A program made the position numbers and the translations under genes. Under the pieces are notes generated by a model, which was not told the DNA's origin, searched no databases, and worked only from the letters and a program-made list of their open reading frames with translations. This document shows, piece after piece, positions 8,258 through 15,162 of a stretch of 64,000 nucleotides of DNA; position 1 is the first letter of the stretch, and each line of letters begins with the position of its first letter. The stretch lies in assembly GCF_004117055.1 (NCBI RefSeq), contig NZ_CP026363.1, forward strand, positions 3,278,001-3,342,000, read 5' to 3'. This stretch comes from Brevibacillus agri. Lineage in GTDB: Bacteria; Bacillota; Bacilli; Brevibacillales; Brevibacillaceae.

Positions 8258-9619
8258 TTAGTCGAAAACCGATAAATCGCCTGCCCGCTCTGTCAGCCGT
8301 CCGTTTTCCATCAGTCCCATTTTTTCCAGCCATTTTTCAAATTCGCGCAACGGGCGCAGGCCCAAAAGCTCGCGGTAGCTGGCATCGTCGTGGTAGCTCG
8401 TATCCTGATAGCTCAGCATGACGTCGTCGCCGCCGGGCACGCCCATGTAAAAATTCGCTCCGGCAAGCGTCGTCAGCATCCCGGCAATTTCCTGGTCGTT
8501 TTGGTCCGCGTACATGTGGTTCGTGTAGGTAGGGGCAATTCCCATCGGCAAACCGTGCAGCTTGCCCATGAACAAATCCTCCAGGTCGGCACGGATCATC
8601 TGTCTGCCGTCGTACAGCGTTTCCGGCCCGATGAACCCGGAGACGTTGTTGACCATGAACGGCTTCCAGTGGCGGCAAAAGCCGTACGTACGCGCCTCCA
8701 GCGTCTGCATGTCCACGCCTTCGTGCGAGTCCAGCGACACCTCCGAGCCTTGCCCGGTTTCAAAGTACATCACGTTCGGCCCCGAAGCCGTGCCTTTTCG
8801 CAGCATCAACTCCATCGCTTCGTCCAGCAAATCTTTGGAGACGCCAAACGCTTCATTCGCCCGCTGCGAGCCAGCCAGGCTCTGGAACATCAAGGAGATC
8901 GGCGCTCCGCCGCGCAATGCTTGCATCTGGGTGGTAATGTGGGCGAGGACGCAGTTTTGCGTCGGGATCTCCCATTTTTGCATGAAATCGTGGGACATCT
9001 TGAGCAGTTTGGTAACGCTTTCAACCGAGTCGTTGTTCGGGTTGATCCCGATGACGGCATCGCCGGAGCCGTAGGACAGACCTTCCTTCATCGAAGCGAG
9101 AATGCCCTCCGGATCGTCAATCGGGTGGTTCGGCTGGCACCGGAACGCCAGTCTGCCCGGCTCGCCGATGAGCGTGTTGCAGTACGCCTGGTGCCTCATT
9201 TTTTGCGAAGCCATCACCAGGTCAATGCTCGACATCAGCTTGGCGGTCGCGGCAATCATTTCACTGGTCAAGCCGCGGCTGATCCGGGTAAGCTCCGGCA
9301 TGCCTGTCGAAAAGGACAAAATGTACTCGCGCAGCTCCCCGACCGTCCAGTTTTTGATTTCGTTGTAGATCGACAAATTCAAATCGTCGTAAATGATGCG
9401 GGTGACTTCGTCTTTTTCGTACGGAATCACCGGATTTTCGTAGATGTCCTTGAGCTGCATCTCGCTCAGGACGACTTTGGCCGCCATCCGCTCCAGTGCG
9501 GAGTTGGCTGCAATTTTGCTCATCTGGTCGCCAGACTTCTCTTCGCTCGCTTTCGCCAATACATCGCGAACGGATGTGAACTGGTAATGTTCTTTACGGA
9601 TGACGCATGCCAATTTCAT
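8258..9619 (-). CDS. eutB: Ethanolamine ammonia-lyase large subunit
   Basis: A 453-residue catalytic subunit of normal length. It forms the TIM barrel that binds ethanolamine and, with EutC, adenosylcobalamin. Conserved segments include ANSALERMAAKVVLSEM, YCNTLIGEPGRLAFRCQPNH, GDAVIGINPNNDSVESV, GPNVMYFETGQGSEVSLDSH and VPGGDDVMLSYQDTSYHDDA. The start at 9619 has only a weak site (GAAGCGAG). A roughly 240-base leader separates it from the upstream terminator and holds small hairpins discussed in the findings. It supplies nitrogen and acetaldehyde from membrane-lipid ethanolamine. Confidence 0.96.
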   Translation of the reverse strand: MKLACVIRKEHYQFTSVRDVLAKASEEKSGDQMSKIAANSALERMAAKVVLSEMQLKDIYENPVIPYEKDEVTRIIYDDLNLSIYNEIKNWTVGELREYILSFSTGMPELTRISRGLTSEMIAATAKLMSSIDLVMASQKMRHQAYCNTLIGEPGRLAFRCQPNHPIDDPEGILASMKEGLSYGSGDAVIGINPNNDSVESVTKLLKMSHDFMQKWEIPTQNCVLAHITTQMQALRGGAPISLMFQSLAGSQRANEAFGVSKDLLDEAMELMLRKGTASGPNVMYFETGQGSEVSLDSHEGVDMQTLEARTYGFCRHWKPFMVNNVSGFIGPETLYDGRQMIRADLEDLFMGKLHGLPMGIAPTYTNHMYADQNDQEIAGMLTTLAGANFYMGVPGGDDVMLSYQDTSYHDDASYRELLGLRPLREFEKWLEKMGLMENGRLTERAGDLSVFD

Positions 9620-9925
9620 CTCGCTTCACTCGCTTTCTTTGGTAGGGCTTCCTTGCTTTCCTGCCCGCCCGGCACAATGGGAGCGAAAACGGTCATCCTG
9701 CTTTTTCGCGTTTCTCCCCGGAAAAAACTCGTGCGGGACCAGCTCGTCGTTGAGCAATCGCGGCCATGCAGATGATGTGACCCAAAATTTGCCTGGTGGG
9801 GATAGAACCGGTAGTTGTTCGAGCGCTCCTTTGCGCTTTTTTTCTCGCTCTTATACGTCAAAAAGACGCTTGAAAAAGGAGACGGCAGTCCGTCTTCGTT
9901 CAAGCGCCATTGCTTTTGTTGCGAT
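9620..9925 (-). promoter_or_regulatory. eutB leader with hexaloop hairpins, downstream of a terminator
   Basis: No gene is supported here. Reading on the minus strand, the upstream terminator (9906-9860) comes first. Next is the hairpin AGCGC-AAAGGA-GCGCT (9837-9822), then a weaker one, GCTC-AACGAC-GAGC (9755-9742), closely followed by a T6 run (about 9730-9725). Both six-base loops have A at position 1 and G at position 4, the pattern recognised by ANTAR antiterminators such as EutV. No B12-riboswitch core was recognised. Function is inferred only. Confidence 0.4.
9860..9906 (-). terminator. Terminator between the response regulator gene and eutB
   Basis: CGCTTGAA (9906-9899, minus strand) pairs with TTCAAGCG (9874-9867). 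It encloses a second stem AGACGG/CCGTCT and is followed by TCTTTTT. Confidence 0.75.
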
Positions 9926-10315
9926 TCACTTTTCCAGCGAACTTTGTTTTTCCAACAGGATCGTCTCTACTGCGGGCAGCAGCTCTTCCTCCATGACGGG
10001 CTTGACCAGGTAGGCGCAGACGCCTTTTGTCTTCGCTTTCGCTACCAGGTCTTTTTGACTGTACGCCGTCAGCAGCAAAATGGAAGCGTCCGATTGCCCT
10101 TTGATAATCCCGGTAGCCGTCAATCCATCCATGACGGGCATTTTTACATCCATGATGATGAGGTGCGGGTCCCACAGTTGCGTCAGAGAAACGGCTTCTT
10201 CGCCGTTTTTCCCGTCAGCCACAACGTTGTAGCCTTGTTCCTGCAACATCTCGACCAGGTCCATTCGCGTGATGGGGTCGTCGTCTATGATGATAATTCG
10301 ATAACGATGACGCAA
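9926..10315 (-). CDS. Receiver-only response regulator, EutV/PdtaR-like, no ANTAR domain
   Basis: A 129-residue receiver domain: D11-D13 acidic cluster, phosphoacceptor D56 (LIIMDVKMPVMDGL), LLLTAYS and YLVKPVMEEELLPAVE. The sequence style (DDDPITRMDLVEMLQEQGY, VMDGLTA) is that of EutV/PdtaR regulators, which normally carry an RNA-binding ANTAR domain right after the receiver. Here the protein stops about ten residues beyond the receiver and a terminator follows. A TTG at 10315 is the preferred start because GGGAGGTGG precedes it by four bases. No partner kinase lies beside it. It could be a naturally short regulator or a truncated EutV. Confidence 0.8.
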   Translation of the reverse strand: MRHRYRIIIIDDDPITRMDLVEMLQEQGYNVVADGKNGEEAVSLTQLWDPHLIIMDVKMPVMDGLTATGIIKGQSDASILLLTAYSQKDLVAKAKTKGVCAYLVKPVMEEELLPAVETILLEKQSSLEK

Positions 10316-10377
10316 TACTCCACCTCCCATCAAAGAGAATGGACGTGCCAACTGCTCACCAAAATGTCAAGCTTGCA

Positions 10378-10393
10378 CCGACGCCGTTGTCGG
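10378..10393 (-). promoter_or_regulatory. Hexaloop hairpin in the response-regulator leader
   Basis: On the minus strand CCGAC-AACGGC-GTCGG forms a perfect stem with a six-base loop having A1 and G4, as in ANTAR target hairpins. It lies about 30 bases after a likely transcription start and 60 before the start codon. Role is inferred. Confidence 0.35.
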
Positions 10394-10420
10394 CTTTTTC
10401 GCAGCTTTTTGAATACTTTT

Positions 10421-10449
10421 ATTATATCCATTATTTTTCGCCATTTCCA
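10421..10449 (-). promoter_or_regulatory. Likely promoter of the response-regulator gene
   Basis: Minus strand TGGAAA (10449-10444), 17 bases, TATAAT (10426-10421). Confidence 0.5.
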
Positions 10450-10647
10450 GCCTGAATCCTGTCCGCTGTTCCCGGCTTCTCTCGCAGGAGAAGCCGGGCG
10501 GACGAAGCGTGTTTTGCGTCATCGTCTGCCGCCCTTTTGCCCTTTTTGGATACGGGAACTCGCGTGTCCTGCCCCTTGTCCCGCTCCTGTACTGTACACT
10601 GCGTTTTCTTCGGCTCACCTTCACCTGGACGAGCCATGGCAGATGGC

Positions 10648-11088
10648 TTACCGGGCTTGCTCCGTCATTTTTTCCCGCAAGTCCGTGACCAGTTCGTGCA
10701 TCGTTACGCTCTGCAAAATCGCTTCCATCGCATGCTGCGCGCGATGCAAAATCAGCTCCAGGACGAACTGGATATTGGCTCCGACCGGACAGGCAGGGTT
10801 CGGCTGCTCGTGGATGTGAAAAAGCTGGCCTTCCTCCACGACCTCGACGGCGCGATATACGTCCAGCAATGTGATTTGCTCCAGCTCTTTCGCAAGCGTT
10901 GCGCCGCCCGCCCCGGCCCGGACGTGTACAAGCCCTGCTTTTTTCAGTTGTCCGAGCACGCGGCGGATAATAACCGGATTGGTGTTCACGCTGCCGGCGA
11001 TCCATTCCGATGTATGGTGAGCATTTGCATCAATGGAGAGCAGAGATAAAATATGAACCGCAATCGAGAAACGGCTGCTGATTTTCAT
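10648..11088 (-). CDS. Rrf2-family transcriptional regulator
   Basis: A 146-residue winged-helix repressor. The Rrf2 signature is intact: SSRFSIAVHILSLLSI at the start, the recognition region IAGSVNTNPVIIRRVLGQL, and the wing KKAGLVHVRAGAGGATLAK, followed by LLDVYRAVEV. Only one cysteine (NPACPVGAN) is present, so it lacks the three-cysteine cluster site of IscR/NsrR and resembles the cluster-free YwnA group. The ATG at 11088 follows AAAGGGTGAC. Its own promoter overlaps a palindrome (11106-11124), so autorepression is likely. The neighbouring divergent gene may also be a target. Confidence 0.88.
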   Translation of the reverse strand: MKISSRFSIAVHILSLLSIDANAHHTSEWIAGSVNTNPVIIRRVLGQLKKAGLVHVRAGAGGATLAKELEQITLLDVYRAVEVVEEGQLFHIHEQPNPACPVGANIQFVLELILHRAQHAMEAILQSVTMHELVTDLREKMTEQAR

Positions 11089-11105
11089 GTCGGTCACCCT
11101 TTCGT

Positions 11106-11124
11106 TGTAATGATTATAGTTACA
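11106..11124. promoter_or_regulatory. Inverted-repeat operator at the Rrf2 promoter
   Basis: TGTAA-N9-TTACA covers the -10 hexamer of the Rrf2 gene promoter. The position fits autorepression. Confidence 0.5.
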
Positions 11125-11142
11125 TCCCTGTTTGGAAGTCAA
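11113..11142 (-). promoter_or_regulatory. Promoter of the Rrf2 regulator gene
   Basis: Minus strand TTGACT (11142-11137), 18 bases, TATAAT (11118-11113). Confidence 0.65.
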
Positions 11143-11244
11143 GTTAACCGTTCCGTCACATTTCCGCCTGTGGCGCATTTGTGAATTCTACTATAATTTA
11201 CGTTGTTATCAGATTCCATATTTTCAATGGGGAGTGTTGCCTGC

Positions 11245-12531
11245 ATGATGCATCCACAGATTGATGTCTCACCAGCAACGGCCTTACTCGATGTACCTGT
11301 CCATATTACACTAAGCGGTTTTATGCCGCATCAATTAATCACGCTTCATGCCACCATGACGAACGGTTTGCCGGGCGGAGAGATGTCGGCCTCTTCCCAT
11401 GCCATTTTCCAGGCAGACGAGAACGGCTTTGTTGATCTTGTGTCCCAGGCGCCTCTGTTCGGCACGTACGAAGGCATTGACCCCATGGGACTGTTCTGGT
11501 CGATGAACGTGCAGACGCTCCGCTATTACAGCTCCTATTCCCTCGAAGACTTTCAGTTTACCCCACGCTCCACAGAGATTCACCTGACGGCAGAGGTGAA
11601 ACAAAAGCCTGTCGCCAAGGCTGTCGTCAAGCGCATCTTCGTCTCACGCGACGTTTCCATCCAAAAAGTCAGGGAGGACGGCTTGGTCGGCCTCTTTTTC
11701 AGCAAGCCACATCTTGAGCCGCGTCCTGCCGTGCTCGTGCTCGGCGGCAGCGAAGGCGGGATCGGTTCCTGCTCCCAGTTTGCCGCCCTGTTCGCCTCTC
11801 ATGGCTATCCGGCGCTGGCGCTCGCCTATTTTCAATGCGATGACTTGCCGACAGACATCCAGCAAATCCCGATCGAATATGTACAGCGCGCCGTCCAGTG
11901 GCTGAAACGGCAGTCTACGGTGCATCCCGGGCAAATCGCCGTTTTCGGCCGCTCCAAAGGCGCCGAGCTGGCGCTGGTCACCGCGTCGCTCGAACCGGAC
12001 ATCCGCGCTGTCATCGCGTCCAGCCCCAGCTCCACGGTCAACATCGGCACAGACCGGGCGTTCACGGACGCGGAAACGTTTTCGCCGCAGTCCTCCTGGT
12101 CGTTTCGCGGAGAACCGCTCCCGTTTGTCACCTGGACCGAGGCGCAATGCCAGGAGTCCCGCGAACGGCTGGATGCCGGCCGGCGCATCGACCAAATCCA
12201 CAAAGCGGCCTGGCGTGCCTGCGAGTGGCTCGAAGACGCAGAAATTCCCGTGGAAAAGATCAACGGCCCGATTCTGTTGCTGTCTGCCGACGACGATCAC
12301 TGGTGGCCCGCCGCCGAGCATTGCGAGCGGATGGTCGAACGTTTGAAAGCCAACCAGTTTGCCCACCCCGTCGTTCATCTGCGCTACGCGGATACGGGGC
12401 ACAGCATTCGTTTTCCGTATATCCCCACCACGCGGACGCAACTGAACGGCGGAACGCCGAAAAACAATGCGCACGCTTCCGAGCATTCGTGGCAGGAGGT
12501 GTTGGGGTTTTTGGAGCGGAGTTTTTCATAA
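11245..12531 (+). CDS. BAAT/acyl-CoA thioesterase family alpha/beta hydrolase
   Basis: A 428-residue protein with the two-domain layout of bile-acid-CoA:amino-acid N-acyltransferases and type-I acyl-CoA thioesterases. An N-terminal beta-sandwich (to about 140) contains PVHITLSGFMPHQLITLHA. It is followed by an alpha/beta-hydrolase with the nucleophile in VFGRSKGAELAL (Ser237; human BAAT has Cys here), the acid in LLLSADDDHWWP and the histidine in DTGHSIRFPY. Ser rather than Cys suggests thioesterase activity. The start at 11245 has GGGGAG ten bases ahead; an upstream in-frame ATG lacks a site. It is divergent from the Rrf2 gene and monocistronic. Physiological acyl-CoA unknown. Confidence 0.85.
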   Translation: MMHPQIDVSPATALLDVPVHITLSGFMPHQLITLHATMTNGLPGGEMSASSHAIFQADENGFVDLVSQAPLFGTYEGIDPMGLFWSMNVQTLRYYSSYSLEDFQFTPRSTEIHLTAEVKQKPVAKAVVKRIFVSRDVSIQKVREDGLVGLFFSKPHLEPRPAVLVLGGSEGGIGSCSQFAALFASHGYPALALAYFQCDDLPTDIQQIPIEYVQRAVQWLKRQSTVHPGQIAVFGRSKGAELALVTASLEPDIRAVIASSPSSTVNIGTDRAFTDAETFSPQSSWSFRGEPLPFVTWTEAQCQESRERLDAGRRIDQIHKAAWRACEWLEDAEIPVEKINGPILLLSADDDHWWPAAEHCERMVERLKANQFAHPVVHLRYADTGHSIRFPYIPTTRTQLNGGTPKNNAHASEHSWQEVLGFLERSFS

Positions 12532-12556
12532 GAAGCCTGGGCGAACTGCACCGATG

Positions 12557-12590
12557 AGCCTTGCCAGTAAAGGAAAGGCAAGGCTCTCTC
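12557..12590 (+). terminator. Hairpin terminator after the BAAT-family gene
   Basis: AGCCTTGCC (12557-12565) pairs with GGCAAGGCT (12577-12585). The tail is CT-rich rather than pure T. Confidence 0.55.
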
Positions 12591-13020
12591 GCCTCCAAAG
12601 TGATCGGCCGATCTCGCAGGTGAGCTTTGCCGCTTTTCGAAACAAGCTTCTTGAGTTTCGCTATAGTAGAATTACTTTACTATCAGCCAGCGCTCGGAGC
12701 CAAACAGGAAATTTTTCGGAAAGAAAGCAAGTGATCCTTGGTGGGAAAAGCTAGGATGGATGTCCCTGCCAGACCATTTCCCCAATGAATGAAAGAAGGC
12801 CCCATTCGCACGAGGAAAGAGGCCATGATTTTGAAAAGACTGCCTCCGACTCCGCTGCCAGTCTCCTCGTCTTTCTATTATTTTTCCCAATCGATTGGAC
12901 GTCATCCCGATGCGCTTTTCGTAAAGATGTCGTTTTGCGAAAACCCGCAAGTGGAGGGAGAGCGTCCCCCTGTAAGGATAATCTCCTGACTTCGCCGACA
13001 TTCTTGACGTGGATTGGCTC
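12591..13020. other. Intergenic region, no gene supported
   Basis: Open frames are short, lack ribosome binding sites and resemble no family. The stretch sits between the BAAT-family gene terminator and a DUF3139 remnant and may be decayed sequence. Confidence 0.5.
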
Positions 13021-13330
13021 CTACTCTGTTCCTTGCAATCTTTTTGTATCAATATGCTTGTATTTGTCTTGATTCCCCTCAATTTCTCCATCGCTTGGCC
13101 CCAGTTGAAACCACTCTTTTCCATCATACAAGGTGTAATTGTAGGTCACATTTGGTTCATCCTTGAACACGGCATCCACCGAGTAGGTAGGCATTTTGGA
13201 ATATTTTGCTTTTATTTCCAGTGTGTCTGATTCCTTGTAATGATTTGTTGCCACGAGATAGTGCAGCATTTCCTTTTCTAAGTTGTATAGCTTGAATTGA
13301 ATATATCCATGTTCCCAGCATGTCCGCCAG
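13021..13330 (-). pseudogene. DUF3139-like small protein, N-terminus lost
   Basis: The readable part runs from about WEHGYIQFKLYNLEKEMLHY through YKESDTLEIKAKYSKM, VFKDEPNVTYNYTLYDGK and GNQDKYKHIDT to a stop at 13021. This is the pattern of DUF3139 proteins, which are about 110-120 residues with an N-terminal membrane anchor. No membrane segment, start codon or ribosome binding site is found in this frame upstream, so the gene has probably lost its 5' end. The family has no known biochemical role. Confidence 0.55.
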
Positions 13331-13426
13331 CCAGCGCGCTGCCGTTTCAGCCAAAACGAACGCCTTTCGTTTCTGTTGAAAATCCGAAGTCACCCCCATC
13401 CAAAAACTTCCCCCGCCCAAACAGGT

Positions 13427-13456
13427 AAAGCCTACTTCCATGCCGAAGTAGGCTTT
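13427..13456. terminator. Perfect 12-bp hairpin ahead of the HIT gene
   Basis: AAAGCCTACTTC (13427-13438) pairs with GAAGTAGGCTTT (13445-13456). It looks like a terminator of a gene that is no longer present. Confidence 0.5.
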
Positions 13457-13492
13457 ATACCTTCGATTGATTGAGAAAGGATGAAGAAGCAA

Positions 13493-13831
13493 ATGGACTG
13501 CATTTTTTGCAAAATCGTAAACGGGGATATTCCTTCCAAAAAAGTGTACGAGGACGAGCATGTGCTGGCTTTTCACGACATTAACCCTGTCGCACCCGTA
13601 CATGTCCTGATGATCCCGAAAAAGCATATCCAGTCGGTCATGGCCATCGAGCCTGAGGACAAGGAGCTGATCGGCCACCTGCATCTGTCGTTGCAAAAGG
13701 TAGCCGAAATCATGGAAGTAACCGAGCCAGGCTTCCGCGTTGTGACAAACATCGGACAGCATGGGCAGCAAACGGTTTTCCACCTGCACTACCACCTCAT
13801 TGGCGGCAGACAGTTGGAGTGGAAGTTCTAG
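13493..13831 (+). CDS. hit: HIT-family nucleotide hydrolase (HinT-like)
   Basis: A 112-residue histidine-triad protein that hydrolyses AMP conjugates such as adenosine phosphoramidates. It has the N-terminal CIFCKIVNGDIPSKKVYED, HVLMIPKKHIQS and the triad HLHYHLIGG (His97, His99, His101). The two cysteines of CIFC are the zinc-binding pair common in Bacillus HIT proteins. The ATG at 13493 is preferred over one at 13481 because AAAGGATG would then lie eight bases upstream. In Bacillus the gene often borders ecsAB, which is absent here. It converges with ypdA, 13 bases away. Confidence 0.93.
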   Translation: MDCIFCKIVNGDIPSKKVYEDEHVLAFHDINPVAPVHVLMIPKKHIQSVMAIEPEDKELIGHLHLSLQKVAEIMEVTEPGFRVVTNIGQHGQQTVFHLHYHLIGGRQLEWKF

Positions 13832-13844
13832 CGTTAGACAAAAC

Positions 13845-14822
13845 CTAAACGTTTCCTTGCGAGACGATGTGGCGGGCAATCCCTTCTCCATGAAATCTGC
13901 CGTTTTCGATGAAAATGGCATTGGCGTGGTGGCCCGCCGCAATCACTCCCGCTATGTAGAGGCCGGGAACGTTCGTCTCCATCGTCTCCGGATCGTGCTG
14001 CGGAACGCCCGTCTCCTCATCGGTGTGCACCCCGAGCGAATGCAGAAACGTCCGGTCAGGCCGATAGCCGATCAGGGCAAACACGTGGTCGTTTGCAAGC
14101 GTGACCAGCCCTTCCGCTGTGTTGACGTGGATGGCGCGCTCTTCAATCGAAGCGACAGTGGCTCCGAAAAACATCTGGATGCGCCCTTTTTTGACCAGGC
14201 TCTCGAAGACAGGCCGGGTCCACGCCTTCACTTTGTCGGACAGCTCGGTTCTGCGGCAAATCACCGTCACCTGCGCCCCCGCCCGTTCCAGCTCCATCGC
14301 GGCATCGACAGCAGAGTTGTTTCCGCCGACGATGGCGACTTTCAATCCCGCGTATGGGTGCGCTTCCTTGTAAAAGGACGAGACTTTCGGCAAGTCTTCG
14401 CCTGGCACGTTCAACCGGTTCGGATTGTCAAAGTAGCCGGTGGCAATGATTAGCTTCTTCGCCTGATACAGATGCGTCTTGGCAAAGCGGTCTGTCGTCG
14501 CAACCTGAAAGCCATCCTCCGTCCGCTTCGCTTCGGTCACCGTTTCGTAAACATGAACCCGCAGATTTTCGCGGGAAGCTACCAGCCGATAGTAATTGAG
14601 CGCTTCCTGTCTCGTCGGCTTTTCGTTGGCGGTGGCAAAAGGAATGCCGCCAATCTCCAGCAAATCCGGTGTGCTGTGGAACACCATGTACGTCGGATAG
14701 CGATATATCGAATGTACGAGCGATCCTTTTTCGATGATGAGCGGATCGAGTCCCGCTCTTTTGCAGGAGATCGCTGCCGCCAGACCACAAGGACCTCCGC
14801 CGATAATCAGTACGTCTTCCAT
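13845..14822 (-). CDS. ypdA: YpdA-family bacillithiol-disulfide reductase
   Basis: A 325-residue FAD/NADPH oxidoreductase of normal length. It has the FAD motif IIGGGPCGLAAAISC with the family's conserved cysteine (GGGPCG), the NADPH motif VAIVGGNNSAVDAAMEL and the late FAD motif YIAGVIAAG. In Bacillus, YpdA reduces bacillithiol disulfide, so this gene suggests a bacillithiol redox system. The start at 14822 has GGAAGAG just ahead and removes 25 residues of upstream open frame that lack homology. Monocistronic. Confidence 0.93.
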   Translation of the reverse strand: MEDVLIIGGGPCGLAAAISCKRAGLDPLIIEKGSLVHSIYRYPTYMVFHSTPDLLEIGGIPFATANEKPTRQEALNYYRLVASRENLRVHVYETVTEAKRTEDGFQVATTDRFAKTHLYQAKKLIIATGYFDNPNRLNVPGEDLPKVSSFYKEAHPYAGLKVAIVGGNNSAVDAAMELERAGAQVTVICRRTELSDKVKAWTRPVFESLVKKGRIQMFFGATVASIEERAIHVNTAEGLVTLANDHVFALIGYRPDRTFLHSLGVHTDEETGVPQHDPETMETNVPGLYIAGVIAAGHHANAIFIENGRFHGEGIARHIVSQGNV

Positions 14823-15162
14823 TTCTCTTCCGCCTCGCTTTTTGTTTCTCTCACGTTTCAATCTTATCATACCATATTGGAATTCCCCCCCAATCATTTT
14901 CCGTGTTTGCTTTGCATACCCGTTCCGTCCCCTTGCCTGCTTGACCGCACCGCCATGATCGAAAAAGCTTCACCCAACCTAGTATGGCTTGGCACATTCG
15001 AAAAGCTTGCCTCACCTACTCCATCGTTCTCTTGTCATACTTTTCCGACCTGATATCCAACACTCTTTCGTTGATCTTGATGTGTGTCCCGTCCAGCCAT
15101 TCCCCCACTCTTACCAAAAAATGACCAATGAAAGATTGGTTCTGCCTCCTTATACTGGATGT
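14823..15162. other. Intergenic region with a short orphan C-terminal fragment
   Basis: On the minus strand, 15129-15016 encodes GHFLVRVGEWLDGTHIKINE and then RVLDIRSEKYDKRTME before a stop. It has protein-like composition but no family that I recognise. AAGGAGG stands upstream with no start at proper distance. It looks like the tail of a lost gene. Nothing else is visible. Confidence 0.35.

Larger units (their letters stand above)
10316..10647. other. Intergenic region between the response regulator and Rrf2 genes
   Basis: Holds the leader and promoter of the response-regulator gene and the 3' flank of the Rrf2 gene. A perfect 11-base stem, CCCGGCTTCTC (10471-10481) with GAGAAGCCGGG (10488-10498), has no T run. 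No gene is supported. Confidence 0.5.

Noticed and set aside
9620..9860. Cobalamin riboswitch before eutB
   Set aside because: Looked for because EutBC needs B12, but no B12-box or conserved core was recognisable.
12672..13127. 151-codon minus-strand frame
   Set aside because: Arg/Ser-rich, no ribosome binding site, overlaps the DUF3139 remnant in another frame.
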